DNA of 64,000 nt, taken from contig CALVBS010000002.1 in assembly GCA_944325865.1 (NCBI GenBank), forward strand, positions 1 to 64,000, written 5' to 3'. The translations under genes and the position numbers were made by a program. A model generated the notes under the pieces. That model saw only the letters and a program-made list of their open reading frames with translations. It was not told the DNA's origin and ran no database searches. Positions 15,471 through 23,444 of the stretch are shown piece by piece. How positions within the stretch are numbered: the first letter of the stretch is position 1; each line of letters starts with the position of its first letter. This DNA comes from Candidatus Gastranaerophilales bacterium. GTDB lineage: Bacteria > Cyanobacteriota > Vampirovibrionia > Gastranaerophilales > Gastranaerophilaceae.

Positions 15471-16184
15471 ATGAAAACAGCATTTACTTTAGCGGAAGTC
15501 TTAATAACATTAGGTATTATAGGTGTGGTAGCGGCAATGACAATACCTGCTCTTGTTGCGGATTACAGAGGAAATGTGCTTAATACACAAGCACAAAAAG
15601 CATATTCTATATTACAACAAGCGTTACAACAAATGCAGTATGACACCGGGATGATTCCGAATCATGCAAATTTTGGCTCTGAACAGGGCGGTACTGAAGC
15701 AGGAACAGGTGGAGGCCGGTTTATAGATTACTTTAGACCATACTTTTTAAGTAACGGCAACTGCAATACCAGAGAATGTATTAACCAATCTTATACTGAT
15801 GATGAAGGCAATCTCCAAAGTATGATGACTAATAAATATAAGACATATAACAATGCATCAAATGTAAATACATATCTGTTTGATGACGGTCAAATGATTT
15901 TGAGTGACGGAATGTTTGTTATGATAGAGAATTATCAGTCTAACATTTTGATAACAGTAGATGTAAACGGGCTGAATAAAAAGCCAAATCGATGGGGACA
16001 TGATTTATTAACATTTCAGGTAGAAGAAAACTCAGGAAAACTGTTGCCTATGGGAGCAAAAAACACACAATATACAGATCTTAATACATATTGTTCCGCG
16101 ACATCAACCAGTTCTTATAACGGAATAGCCTGCACATATAAAGCATTAACGGAAAAAGATTATTTTAAAAATCTTCCCAAATAG
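15471..16184 (+). CDS. Type IV prepilin-like protein (module A)
   Basis: 237 residues. Very short leader MKTA before FTLAEVLITLGIIGVVAAMT, with Glu at the fifth mature position. The start is ATG 15471, placed by GGAGG six bases upstream. The globular part contains a Gly-rich stretch (about 70-85), a Cys pair (CNTRECI), VDVNGLNKKPNRWGHD (the shared D-x-N-G...P-N-x-x-G-x-D motif), and the C-terminal block CTYKALTEKDYFKN. That last block is repeated in the pseudogene remnant at 59565-59681. Expression is probably governed by the divergent XRE gene. It may be a minor pilin or pseudopilin. Confidence 0.9.
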   Translation: MKTAFTLAEVLITLGIIGVVAAMTIPALVADYRGNVLNTQAQKAYSILQQALQQMQYDTGMIPNHANFGSEQGGTEAGTGGGRFIDYFRPYFLSNGNCNTRECINQSYTDDEGNLQSMMTNKYKTYNNASNVNTYLFDDGQMILSDGMFVMIENYQSNILITVDVNGLNKKPNRWGHDLLTFQVEENSGKLLPMGAKNTQYTDLNTYCSATSTSSYNGIACTYKALTEKDYFKNLPK

Positions 16185-16285
16185 ACTAACTAAATATATC
16201 TGTTTTCGAAAATAAAGATTAACAGGTTATTCCGTACAAACACCAAAATATCCTAAATGCTTAAGGAGCCAAAGTACCAGCACCC

Positions 16286-17080
16286 CTATGTCCAGGTATA
16301 TTTTTTGCCCGTATAAACATCCTCTATTTTAACATACTTTGAAAGTATAATCTTTGCTTCCAAATCCGTACAGTGGCAAGGAAAAATTCTTCTTATATTC
16401 TGATTACGTAAGTATTCACCAAGTTTGTTAATATACTCTTCAGACTTGTTAATCAAAAATAAACCGCCAATAACCGTATTAACTCTATCCTCACCGGTTA
16501 CATATTTAGCATGATTAATGATATTATCTATACCGCTGTGAGAACAACCTGATATAATAACCAACCCCTCACTTGATTTATAAGCCATAGCAGATTCATC
16601 AGGTGAATAATCAATAGAAACTTCATTCGGAACAGGGATTTCTCCAAGATAAATCAGTTTCCTTGTAATAGGCAGAGGTTTCGTTGTTAATTCAAGATTA
16701 AAAAACTTATCTATTTCTTCTCTTGAAAGATTGCTTGCTTCATTATCAAGAATATTCTTTTCAGACGGCTTGAATACATCAGGATGAGCAATTATATTTT
16801 TTGCCGGGAAATCAATTCCGACATACTGAAATTTCTGATAAAGAGCCTGTAATCGCAACAGTCCGCCGACATGATCAAGATGACTGTGTGACAGTACAAT
16901 ATCAGTAACATAAGATAAATCAATCTGCATATTATATGCATTTTTAATAAACGCATCACTAGAACCGCAGTCAAAAAGCAGTTTTAAATCATACTCTTCT
17001 ATATAAAACGACAACCCGTGCTCTGCAATTAAACAATTACTTGCAGAAGTATTGTTATCCACCAAAACCGTCAATTCCAT
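16286..17080 (-). CDS. Metallo-beta-lactamase-fold hydrolase
   Basis: 264 residues. The metal-binding motif HSHLDHVGG lies near residues 66-74, with further ligands in ISGCSHSGIDN and FPCHCTD. The last two motifs are typical of the MBL subgroup annotated as dihydropterin ribofuranosyl-aminobenzene phosphate synthase-like, whose real substrates are mostly unknown. Cytoplasmic, no signal peptide. It stands alone. The ATG lies six bases after TAAAAT with no Shine-Dalgarno, so it is the clearest leaderless candidate in the window. Confidence 0.88.
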   Translation of the reverse strand: MELTVLVDNNTSASNCLIAEHGLSFYIEEYDLKLLFDCGSSDAFIKNAYNMQIDLSYVTDIVLSHSHLDHVGGLLRLQALYQKFQYVGIDFPAKNIIAHPDVFKPSEKNILDNEASNLSREEIDKFFNLELTTKPLPITRKLIYLGEIPVPNEVSIDYSPDESAMAYKSSEGLVIISGCSHSGIDNIINHAKYVTGEDRVNTVIGGLFLINKSEEYINKLGEYLRNQNIRRIFPCHCTDLEAKIILSKYVKIEDVYTGKKYTWT

Positions 17081-17086
17081 ATATAC

Positions 17087-17115
17087 ATTTTAAATCATGT
17101 TTCAAATTTTGTCAA
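17087..17115 (-). promoter_or_regulatory. Consensus promoter placing transcription start on the MBL start codon
   Basis: TTGACA (17115-17110), exactly 17 bases, TAAAAT (17092-17087), then six bases and the ATG at 17080. Confidence 0.7.
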
Positions 17116-17185
17116 TTCTAAACACTCATATTTGTAGATATATAGTATATATTATACATTGACATAAGATGGCTTTTAACGAAGT

Positions 17186-18592
17186 TTAATACATTTTCTG
17201 AACTACAGGAAGAGTTACTCCGCCACAGAAAGCCCGTTCGGTAAGCCTTACTCCCAAACAGCCCTGATGACGTTTAAACTGCATTCTGTATATTTTTCTG
17301 ACGACCTCATCCACGATAGACTTATCATACTTTTTATAAATTTCTTCCTGAGGGATACACTGTTCAATATACATTTCAATAATATCGTCCAACACCGCAT
17401 ATTCAGGAAGCCTATCCTGATCTTTCTGCCCCGGATGAAGCTCTGCTGACGGAGCTTTATCTATAATTGCCTGCGGAATTACTTCGCCATCCTTATTAAT
17501 ATAATTAGAAACTTTATAAACATTAGTTTTTGTAAGGTCGCAAATCATATTGTAACCGCCGGCCAAATCTCCGTATAAAGTACCGAAACCCATTGCACTT
17601 TCTGATTTGTTGCCTGTTGAAAGCAGCAACCTGTTATCACGATTTGAATAGAACATTAAAATCAGTGCTCTCAAACGTGCCTGCAAATTTTCTTCAGCCA
17701 GATCATGAAGCCTTTCTCTATCCGCCATAAAGGAATTAAACAATGGTGTAATCGGTTCTTTTACAGTTTCAATACCAAGATTTTGAGCAAGCAGAAGACT
17801 GTCTATTACGCTGCCTTCTGAAGAAAACATGCTCGGCATAAGTATTCCAAGAACATTATCGGCACCGAGAGCCTTAACAGCAAGAACAGCTGTCAACGCA
17901 CTATCAATTCCGCCTGATAAACCGAGAACGACCTTCGAAAATCCCGTACACTCACAATATTCTTTCAAAGCAAAGGTCGTCACATCTATAACCTGCTGTT
18001 CTACAGGCACATTCTTAAAATCTATGGAATGAGAGAAGTCAACAGACTCAACTGCTTCATCACACATAGGCATCTGAAGAGCAAGAACACCGTTTTTATT
18101 TTTCACAAAACTTCCGCCTGCATAGACGTCAGCATCAGCAATACCTATAGAACTTACAAATACAAAATCAGTCTTATTATCAATACTTTCTATAAAATCT
18201 TTGTAGCCATCCATTGTGTAGTAATGATTTTTCGCTAAAACATACAAATCACACTCAACATCTGAATTAAAAAAGTCAGCCACAAAGACCTTTTTATCCG
18301 CAATTTGATAAAATCCGTCCGTTGAAAGCGTAACTTCTCCCTTATTAATCAGCACATCCCCTATAAGAATCGCAAACGGAAAATTCTTTTCTGCAAATTT
18401 TTCATACATATCAGACTGAGCAATATTACAATTTTCGTCAAATAACATATCTTTGCCGCCGATATCTTCCAGACCAACCTGCGGTAAAATAACCAAATCT
18501 GCATCTGCCCTTTCAAGTACCGATAAAATTTGATTATAGTTATAAACAAAATCTGCTGTTCTATATTTAGTTTGTGCCAATATTATTTTCAT
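17186..18592 (-). CDS. nadE: NAD synthetase with a reduced glutaminase domain
   Basis: 468 residues, shorter than the roughly 540-590 of two-domain glutamine-dependent enzymes. The C-terminal synthetase (about 205-468) is intact: P-loop VLGLSGGIDSALTA, STGNKSESAMGFGTLYGD and KAPSAELHPGQKDQDRLPEY. The N-terminal nitrilase-type part is only about 190 residues. Where the family has the catalytic Glu (T/L-P-E-L-S-L) this reads LPQVGLEDI, and the regions for the catalytic Lys and the ICED-Cys are missing or unrecognisable. It would make NAD from deamido-NAD using free ammonia or ammonia supplied otherwise. It follows ftsQ by 23 bases with an AAAGGAG site. Confidence 0.9.
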   Translation of the reverse strand: MKIILAQTKYRTADFVYNYNQILSVLERADADLVILPQVGLEDIGGKDMLFDENCNIAQSDMYEKFAEKNFPFAILIGDVLINKGEVTLSTDGFYQIADKKVFVADFFNSDVECDLYVLAKNHYYTMDGYKDFIESIDNKTDFVFVSSIGIADADVYAGGSFVKNKNGVLALQMPMCDEAVESVDFSHSIDFKNVPVEQQVIDVTTFALKEYCECTGFSKVVLGLSGGIDSALTAVLAVKALGADNVLGILMPSMFSSEGSVIDSLLLAQNLGIETVKEPITPLFNSFMADRERLHDLAEENLQARLRALILMFYSNRDNRLLLSTGNKSESAMGFGTLYGDLAGGYNMICDLTKTNVYKVSNYINKDGEVIPQAIIDKAPSAELHPGQKDQDRLPEYAVLDDIIEMYIEQCIPQEEIYKKYDKSIVDEVVRKIYRMQFKRHQGCLGVRLTERAFCGGVTLPVVQKMY

Positions 18593-18615
18593 TTTTTCTC
18601 CTTTACTATCCAGAG

Positions 18616-19479
18616 TTATTCAAGTTTCAGATAATTTACCTTTTCCCAACTCAAATCAAGATATTTAACCTTACTGTCCATCAATTTAACCTGTGGTAAT
18701 AGGGATGGAAGTCTTTCCAGCCGTTTATATACATTTTCGTCAATTTTTCCGAGTCTTATATTTACTGTTTCTATTTTCACATAAATATCTTGAGGATTTC
18801 GAAAATCAATATATTCAACTTTTTCTTTTGAATAAGTTTCTATATATTTAACTATCTTTTCAAAAGTTTTTATTTTTTGTCCGTTCCATTTTTTGTAATC
18901 ATCGCCCTTATTACCGTATGATAGAACCAAAATTGTTTTGAATTCATTGTTCAATGGCAAAAATTCCTTGCCCATCATAACACCGTCTTCCGAAAATGCT
19001 GCAACCGGAGGGACTTTTACATCAGGAGATACCGTAACTACAGGAATCCTTTCTTTCAAAATAATCTGCAGCCGCGGCGGAAATGCATATCGTCTTACAT
19101 AAGCTTCTTTGACAGGAGCAAGTTTTTCTATTTCCTGCTTAATATCTCTAGTTTTTGCCATATATATTGGAACATTCGGAACCTCAACGTTTTTTAATAT
19201 TGAAAATATTTTTTGATTTTTTACAATTCGGTTGTTTATTATTACTACCGATTTACCGTCCGGTTTTGTAAATGCATCTCTGGGTAAGTACCATTGAGGC
19301 ATTTTGGAAATATAAACAAATCCGCAAAGCAAAATTATAGTCAGAATAAAGCGAAAAAATCCGCGAAAGACGCTCTGTTTTTTGCGTCCTTTACGTAATT
19401 TTCTCTTTTTCCGCACCTTATTAACAAGGCGTTTCGGATCTATTATTTCTTCCTGCTGAAGTTCGTCAAATTCGTCCAT
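18616..19479 (-). CDS. ftsQ: Cell division protein FtsQ (POTRA domain)
   Basis: 287 residues. A cytoplasmic tail very rich in Lys/Arg (about 20-40) precedes one transmembrane helix (about 42-60, FFRFILTIILLCGFVYI). A POTRA-like region (IFSILKNVEVPNVPIYM) and the FtsQ beta domain (VRRYAFPPRLQIILKERIPV) follow. FtsQ links the early and late division proteins at the septum. Sequence similarity within the family is low, so the call leans on topology, the ERIPV motif and position directly after ddl, as in division/cell-wall clusters. Confidence 0.88.
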   Translation of the reverse strand: MDEFDELQQEEIIDPKRLVNKVRKKRKLRKGRKKQSVFRGFFRFILTIILLCGFVYISKMPQWYLPRDAFTKPDGKSVVIINNRIVKNQKIFSILKNVEVPNVPIYMAKTRDIKQEIEKLAPVKEAYVRRYAFPPRLQIILKERIPVVTVSPDVKVPPVAAFSEDGVMMGKEFLPLNNEFKTILVLSYGNKGDDYKKWNGQKIKTFEKIVKYIETYSKEKVEYIDFRNPQDIYVKIETVNIRLGKIDENVYKRLERLPSLLPQVKLMDSKVKYLDLSWEKVNYLKLE

Positions 19480-19485
19480 TTACAC

Positions 19486-20442
19486 CTATTTGTTTAAACC
19501 TACACTGTTTAAAATTGCAAGTACCAGATGGTCATAATCAATTCCCATAACTGCAGACTGTGCAGGCAAATCACTCGTTGCAGTCATTCCGGGACTTGTA
19601 TTTATCTCAAGTACGTAAGGAATATTATCCTTCATCATAAAATCAATTCTTGAAACACCTCTGCAGCCTGCAGTTTCAAATGCCTTTACAGCAATCTCTT
19701 TTACATGAGCGGTTACTTCTTTTGAAAGATTTGCCGGAACAATAAATTCAGACATACCGTTTGTATATTTTGCCTCGTAATCATACCATTCGTTTTTAGG
19801 TCTTATTTCAAGAATTTCTGTTGCAAACGGTTTTCCGTCATTATCTTCCAGAACACCGACCGTTACAAAAAATCCGTCAATAAATTCTTCTATCAATACA
19901 TCGTCATTATACTTAACAGCCTCTTCATAAGCAGCTTTTAAATCCTCTTTTTTGTCAACTTTTGTCATACCAAAACTTGAACCCTCACAAACAGGTTTAG
20001 TAAAAAGCGGATAGGTTAAGTCCTTTGTTTTATCCATAACATCTTCGCCTTTTCTGACAAAAGCAGATTTTGCCATAGGAATATCCGGACATGTCGAAAG
20101 TATTCTTTTGGTAAATTCTTTATTCATGCATAAACTGCTTGCCATGACCCCGCACCCTGTATAAGGAATTCTAAGAATTTCCAAAACCCCTTGAATACAT
20201 CCATCCTCGCCGTACTTTCCGTGTAAAGCATTAAATGCATAATCGTAAGCACCCTCTTGCAATGTTTCAGAGATATTTTTATCAACAACAACAAGTTGTG
20301 CATTGTTAAAACCCAAACGCTTTAAAGCTTCATAACAACCTTTGCCGGAACGCATGGAAATTTCAGCTTCCGAGGACATTCCACCGCATAATACTGCGAT
20401 TTTTGCATCCTTACTTATTTTATCATTTTTAATTTCTTGCAT
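19486..20442 (-). CDS. ddl: D-alanine--D-alanine ligase
   Basis: 318 residues; joins two D-Ala for the peptidoglycan stem peptide. ATP-grasp motifs are visible: CGGMSSEAEISMRSG at the start, LHGKYGEDGCIQGVLE, YTGCGVMASSLCMNKEFTK, and RIDFMMKDNIPYVLEINTSP with metal-binding Glu and Asn. It overlaps the end of murB by 28 bases and precedes ftsQ by six, so the row is one transcript. Specificity for D-Ala over D-Lac at the second position was not examined. Confidence 0.96.
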   Translation of the reverse strand: MQEIKNDKISKDAKIAVLCGGMSSEAEISMRSGKGCYEALKRLGFNNAQLVVVDKNISETLQEGAYDYAFNALHGKYGEDGCIQGVLEILRIPYTGCGVMASSLCMNKEFTKRILSTCPDIPMAKSAFVRKGEDVMDKTKDLTYPLFTKPVCEGSSFGMTKVDKKEDLKAAYEEAVKYNDDVLIEEFIDGFFVTVGVLEDNDGKPFATEILEIRPKNEWYDYEAKYTNGMSEFIVPANLSKEVTAHVKEIAVKAFETAGCRGVSRIDFMMKDNIPYVLEINTSPGMTATSDLPAQSAVMGIDYDHLVLAILNSVGLNK

Positions 20443-21317
20443 ATTTCAACCTCTGTTTTATTATTTCCGCCAAGGTACCTTACCTCCGGCTGCAATTCTA
20501 TCCCAAACTGCTCTTTTACCTCGTTATACATCACATAAATAATTTTCAAAATATCTTCGGAAGTAGCATTTCTCTCATTTATAATAAAATTTGCATGGTT
20601 TTCCCATACTCCTGCACCTCCTATAACCAACCCCTTCACTCCTGCAGCATCAAGTAATCTGCCTGCAGAATCTCCTTCAGGATTTCGGAATACACTCCCG
20701 CAATTAGGCAAAGCCAGTGAAGGCTGCTTTGACTTTCTAAATGACAAATTTTCATTCATCTTTGCATCAATATCACGTTTAAATGCTTTTTGAAGTTCAA
20801 ATTCCGCAGAAAGAACGATAAGATTTAAAGCCTGACATATTGAAGACCTATAAGAAAAAGCCATAGAGGATTTTGACAGGGTTACAACCTTTCCTTCTTC
20901 TTTGTCATAACATTTCGCTTCAATAAAGCAATCTTCCACCGTTTGACCGTGAGCTCCCGCATTCATAAAGACCTCACCGCCTATAGAACCCGGAAAACCA
21001 ACCATAAATTCCAATCCGCTCAACCCGACACCTGCCGCAATTTGAGCAAGTTTAGGACCTTTAAGCCCGCAGTCTGCTGTAATTCGATTACCTTGAACAG
21101 TAAAATTTGTCATTTTTGTAGTTATAACAATTTCTCCGTCATAGCCGTCCGTTGAAACAAGAGTATTCGACAAATTACCAAATACCTTAACATCAGGATT
21201 ACTATTAAGAACCTCAACAAACTCATCAATGTTTTCCGGAAAGAATACTTTTTTTATTTTTCCGCCGCATTTAAAAGAAGTTAATCTTTTTATGTCATAA
21301 TTTTCTTCAATCAGCAA
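20415..21317 (-). CDS. murB: UDP-N-acetylenolpyruvoylglucosamine reductase
   Basis: 300 residues, the short type II MurB. It reduces enolpyruvyl-UDP-GlcNAc to UDP-MurNAc with FAD and NADPH. FAD-domain motifs VFGNLSNTLVSTDGYDG and GFPGSIGGEVFMNAGAHGQT, the SYRSS loop, and GSVFRNPEGDSAGRLLDAAG are all present. A TTG start at 21317 overlaps the end of murC by 11 bases, with GGAG upstream. The next gene, ddl, overlaps its end. Confidence 0.96.
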   Translation of the reverse strand: MLIEENYDIKRLTSFKCGGKIKKVFFPENIDEFVEVLNSNPDVKVFGNLSNTLVSTDGYDGEIVITTKMTNFTVQGNRITADCGLKGPKLAQIAAGVGLSGLEFMVGFPGSIGGEVFMNAGAHGQTVEDCFIEAKCYDKEEGKVVTLSKSSMAFSYRSSICQALNLIVLSAEFELQKAFKRDIDAKMNENLSFRKSKQPSLALPNCGSVFRNPEGDSAGRLLDAAGVKGLVIGGAGVWENHANFIINERNATSEDILKIIYVMYNEVKEQFGIELQPEVRYLGGNNKTEVEICKKLKMIK

Positions 21318-22707
21318 CGCCAGTCAACTCCTTATTAAGTTCAAGAAGATTTTTCCCGAGAGCAGTAATTGTTCCGGCCCCGAGACCTATAACAATATCA
21401 TCTTTTTTAAGTTCTGGATAAAGAGTTTCTGCAACAGCTTTCATGTCGCCCGGAACATACTCACAATTAATTCCTTTAGCAGAAAGTTCAGCAGCAAACT
21501 TCTGTGAGTTTATACCTTCTATAATATCTTCAGAAGCAGCATAAACATCTGTTACAATAACTTTATCCACACCACCAAAAGCATTCAGAAAGTCATTCCA
21601 GAGACTTTTCAATCTTGTATAACGGTGAGGTTGAAAAACTGCAATTACATTTTTATCTCTATAACTTAAAGCCGAGTCTAAAGCAGCCTTAATTTCAGTA
21701 GGATGATGTGCATAATCATCATAGATAACAGCACCGTTAACTTCTCCAATCTTCTGAAAACGTCTTCCCATTCCTGAAAATTCAGCAAAATAAGGTTTTA
21801 CCAGCTTCAAATCAATCCCTGCTCTGTCAAAACTAGCAAGAACTGCAAGCGAATTATATACATTATGCATTCCTTTAAGAATGATTTTTAAATCAGTAAG
21901 GAATCTGCCGTTATAAAAAACATCAAATGTTGTATAATCCGAATTAAACTCAATATTTTTTGCCTGATAATCAGCCCCGTCAGCCAAACCGAAAGTAACA
22001 GTTCTGTGTCCCTGCAGATTTTTACAGGCATCACAGTCATAATTTACAAGTACAGTACCGTCTTCAGGCATTTTTGAGATAAATTTTTCAAATGTATCAA
22101 GAATTGACCGGAGCCCGTTTTTGTAAAAATCAAGGTGATCTGCCTCAAGGTTATTTATAACTACAATATTCGGAACATATTTAACGATTGTACCGTCACT
22201 CTCATCAAGTTCAGCCGCAAAATACTTACCGTTCTGACAGTGTGCATTTGTATCAAGCTCAGGAATAATTCCTCCGACGACATAAGAAGGTTTCAATCCG
22301 GCTTTTTCCATAACATACGAGGCAAGGCCGCTTGTTGTTGTTTTACCGTGGGTTCCCGAATACCCTAAGAAAAATTTTCCTTCTCTTGAAATTTCAGCCA
22401 GTAAATCCGATCTGTGATAAATCGGAAGCCCCAGTTCTTTTGCTCTTATAATCTCAGGATTATCCTGACGGATTGCAGTACTGGCAATAACCACACAATT
22501 CTCTGGCACATTATCGGCACTATGTCCAATATGAACCGTGGCTCCTAGTTTTTTTATTTTTTTAATATATTTACTGTCGCAAATGTCAGAACCTGCAACT
22601 TCAAATCCGTTTTCCAGCAAATACTTCGCAAGCCCGCTCATTCCGACTCCGCCGATTGCTATAAAATAATATTTCTTCTTGTTCAAAGCTCTATCCCTAA
22701 TCATCAT
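21307..22707 (-). CDS. murC: UDP-N-acetylmuramate--L-alanine ligase
   Basis: 466 residues; adds L-Ala to UDP-MurNAc. The N-terminal IGGVGMSGLAKYLLENG, the P-loop YSGTHGKTTTSGL and YDDYAHHPTEIKAALDSAL are MurC signatures. First gene of a murC-murB-ddl-ftsQ-nadE row whose members overlap or nearly touch. The exact start is uncertain: two tandem ATGs at 22707/22704 have no Shine-Dalgarno, and a TATAAT box lies about 20 bases upstream, so the leader is very short. Confidence 0.96.
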   Translation of the reverse strand: MMIRDRALNKKKYYFIAIGGVGMSGLAKYLLENGFEVAGSDICDSKYIKKIKKLGATVHIGHSADNVPENCVVIASTAIRQDNPEIIRAKELGLPIYHRSDLLAEISREGKFFLGYSGTHGKTTTSGLASYVMEKAGLKPSYVVGGIIPELDTNAHCQNGKYFAAELDESDGTIVKYVPNIVVINNLEADHLDFYKNGLRSILDTFEKFISKMPEDGTVLVNYDCDACKNLQGHRTVTFGLADGADYQAKNIEFNSDYTTFDVFYNGRFLTDLKIILKGMHNVYNSLAVLASFDRAGIDLKLVKPYFAEFSGMGRRFQKIGEVNGAVIYDDYAHHPTEIKAALDSALSYRDKNVIAVFQPHRYTRLKSLWNDFLNAFGGVDKVIVTDVYAASEDIIEGINSQKFAAELSAKGINCEYVPGDMKAVAETLYPELKKDDIVIGLGAGTITALGKNLLELNKELTGVAD

Positions 22708-22835
22708 CTTATAATTAACACTTACAATTATAATACAGAAAAATTTTAAAATCCGTAATTTTACTATTTGTTAATAAAATTATAGAAAATTCCAAATTTT
22801 TGGCAATTATTTTTTTCACATTCTTTATAAGAAAT

Positions 22836-23444
22836 ATGATAAAACCTGTTTTGAGCAAAATCCCATATTATCTGAGACCGGTAAATCATGAAAAGTTACC
22901 GAAATATTTGATATACAGCAAAAGAAATATCAATATGTATGATATGACTCAAAGGAAAACTGTAAGTGTTGATATACATCGCATGGCAGATACCGAAAAC
23001 GGAATTTTGGCCGGAGAAATGATAACAAGACCGGTTAAAAATCTAAAATGGGATGAAGTCTATCCTGATGAAAAAAAATGCAATGCTCTTAAAATAGAGT
23101 ACCTTAAAGTTGAAGAACAGAGAAACGGTTATGGCAGCGAATTTTTAAAATTCGCGGAGAATGAAAGTAAAACACAAGGCTGTGACGGCCGGATATTTCT
23201 TGTAGCAAGCCGAATTTATGATCCGAGACATCCATGTCATATTTTTTACAGAAAACAGGGTTATACATCAACAGACAACTATATTAATTATATTCTGGAT
23301 AAATGTATTAAAAACGGTTCCAAACTAGAACCCGAATATGCCGATAATTTAATTATGTATAAACCCCTAAAAATAAAACAGCCCCGACAAGAAAAGCCAG
23401 GACTGTTTGCTAAATTGAAAGATTTGTTAAAAAGATTTATTTAA
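22836..23444 (+). CDS. GNAT-fold acetyltransferase-like protein
   Basis: About 202 residues. The segment IEYLKVEEQRNGYGSEFLKF (near residue 90-110) matches GNAT motif A, the acetyl-CoA pyrophosphate-binding loop in the form Q/R-x-x-G-x-G/S, and HIFYRKQGYTST matches motif B. The substrate is unknown. The C-terminus is basic and ends in a helix-like KLKDLLKRFI. I use the ATG at 22836; an in-frame TTG at 22800 would add a hydrophobic stretch. It diverges from murC and overlaps leuS tail to tail by eight bases. Confidence 0.75.
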   Translation: MIKPVLSKIPYYLRPVNHEKLPKYLIYSKRNINMYDMTQRKTVSVDIHRMADTENGILAGEMITRPVKNLKWDEVYPDEKKCNALKIEYLKVEEQRNGYGSEFLKFAENESKTQGCDGRIFLVASRIYDPRHPCHIFYRKQGYTSTDNYINYILDKCIKNGSKLEPEYADNLIMYKPLKIKQPRQEKPGLFAKLKDLLKRFI

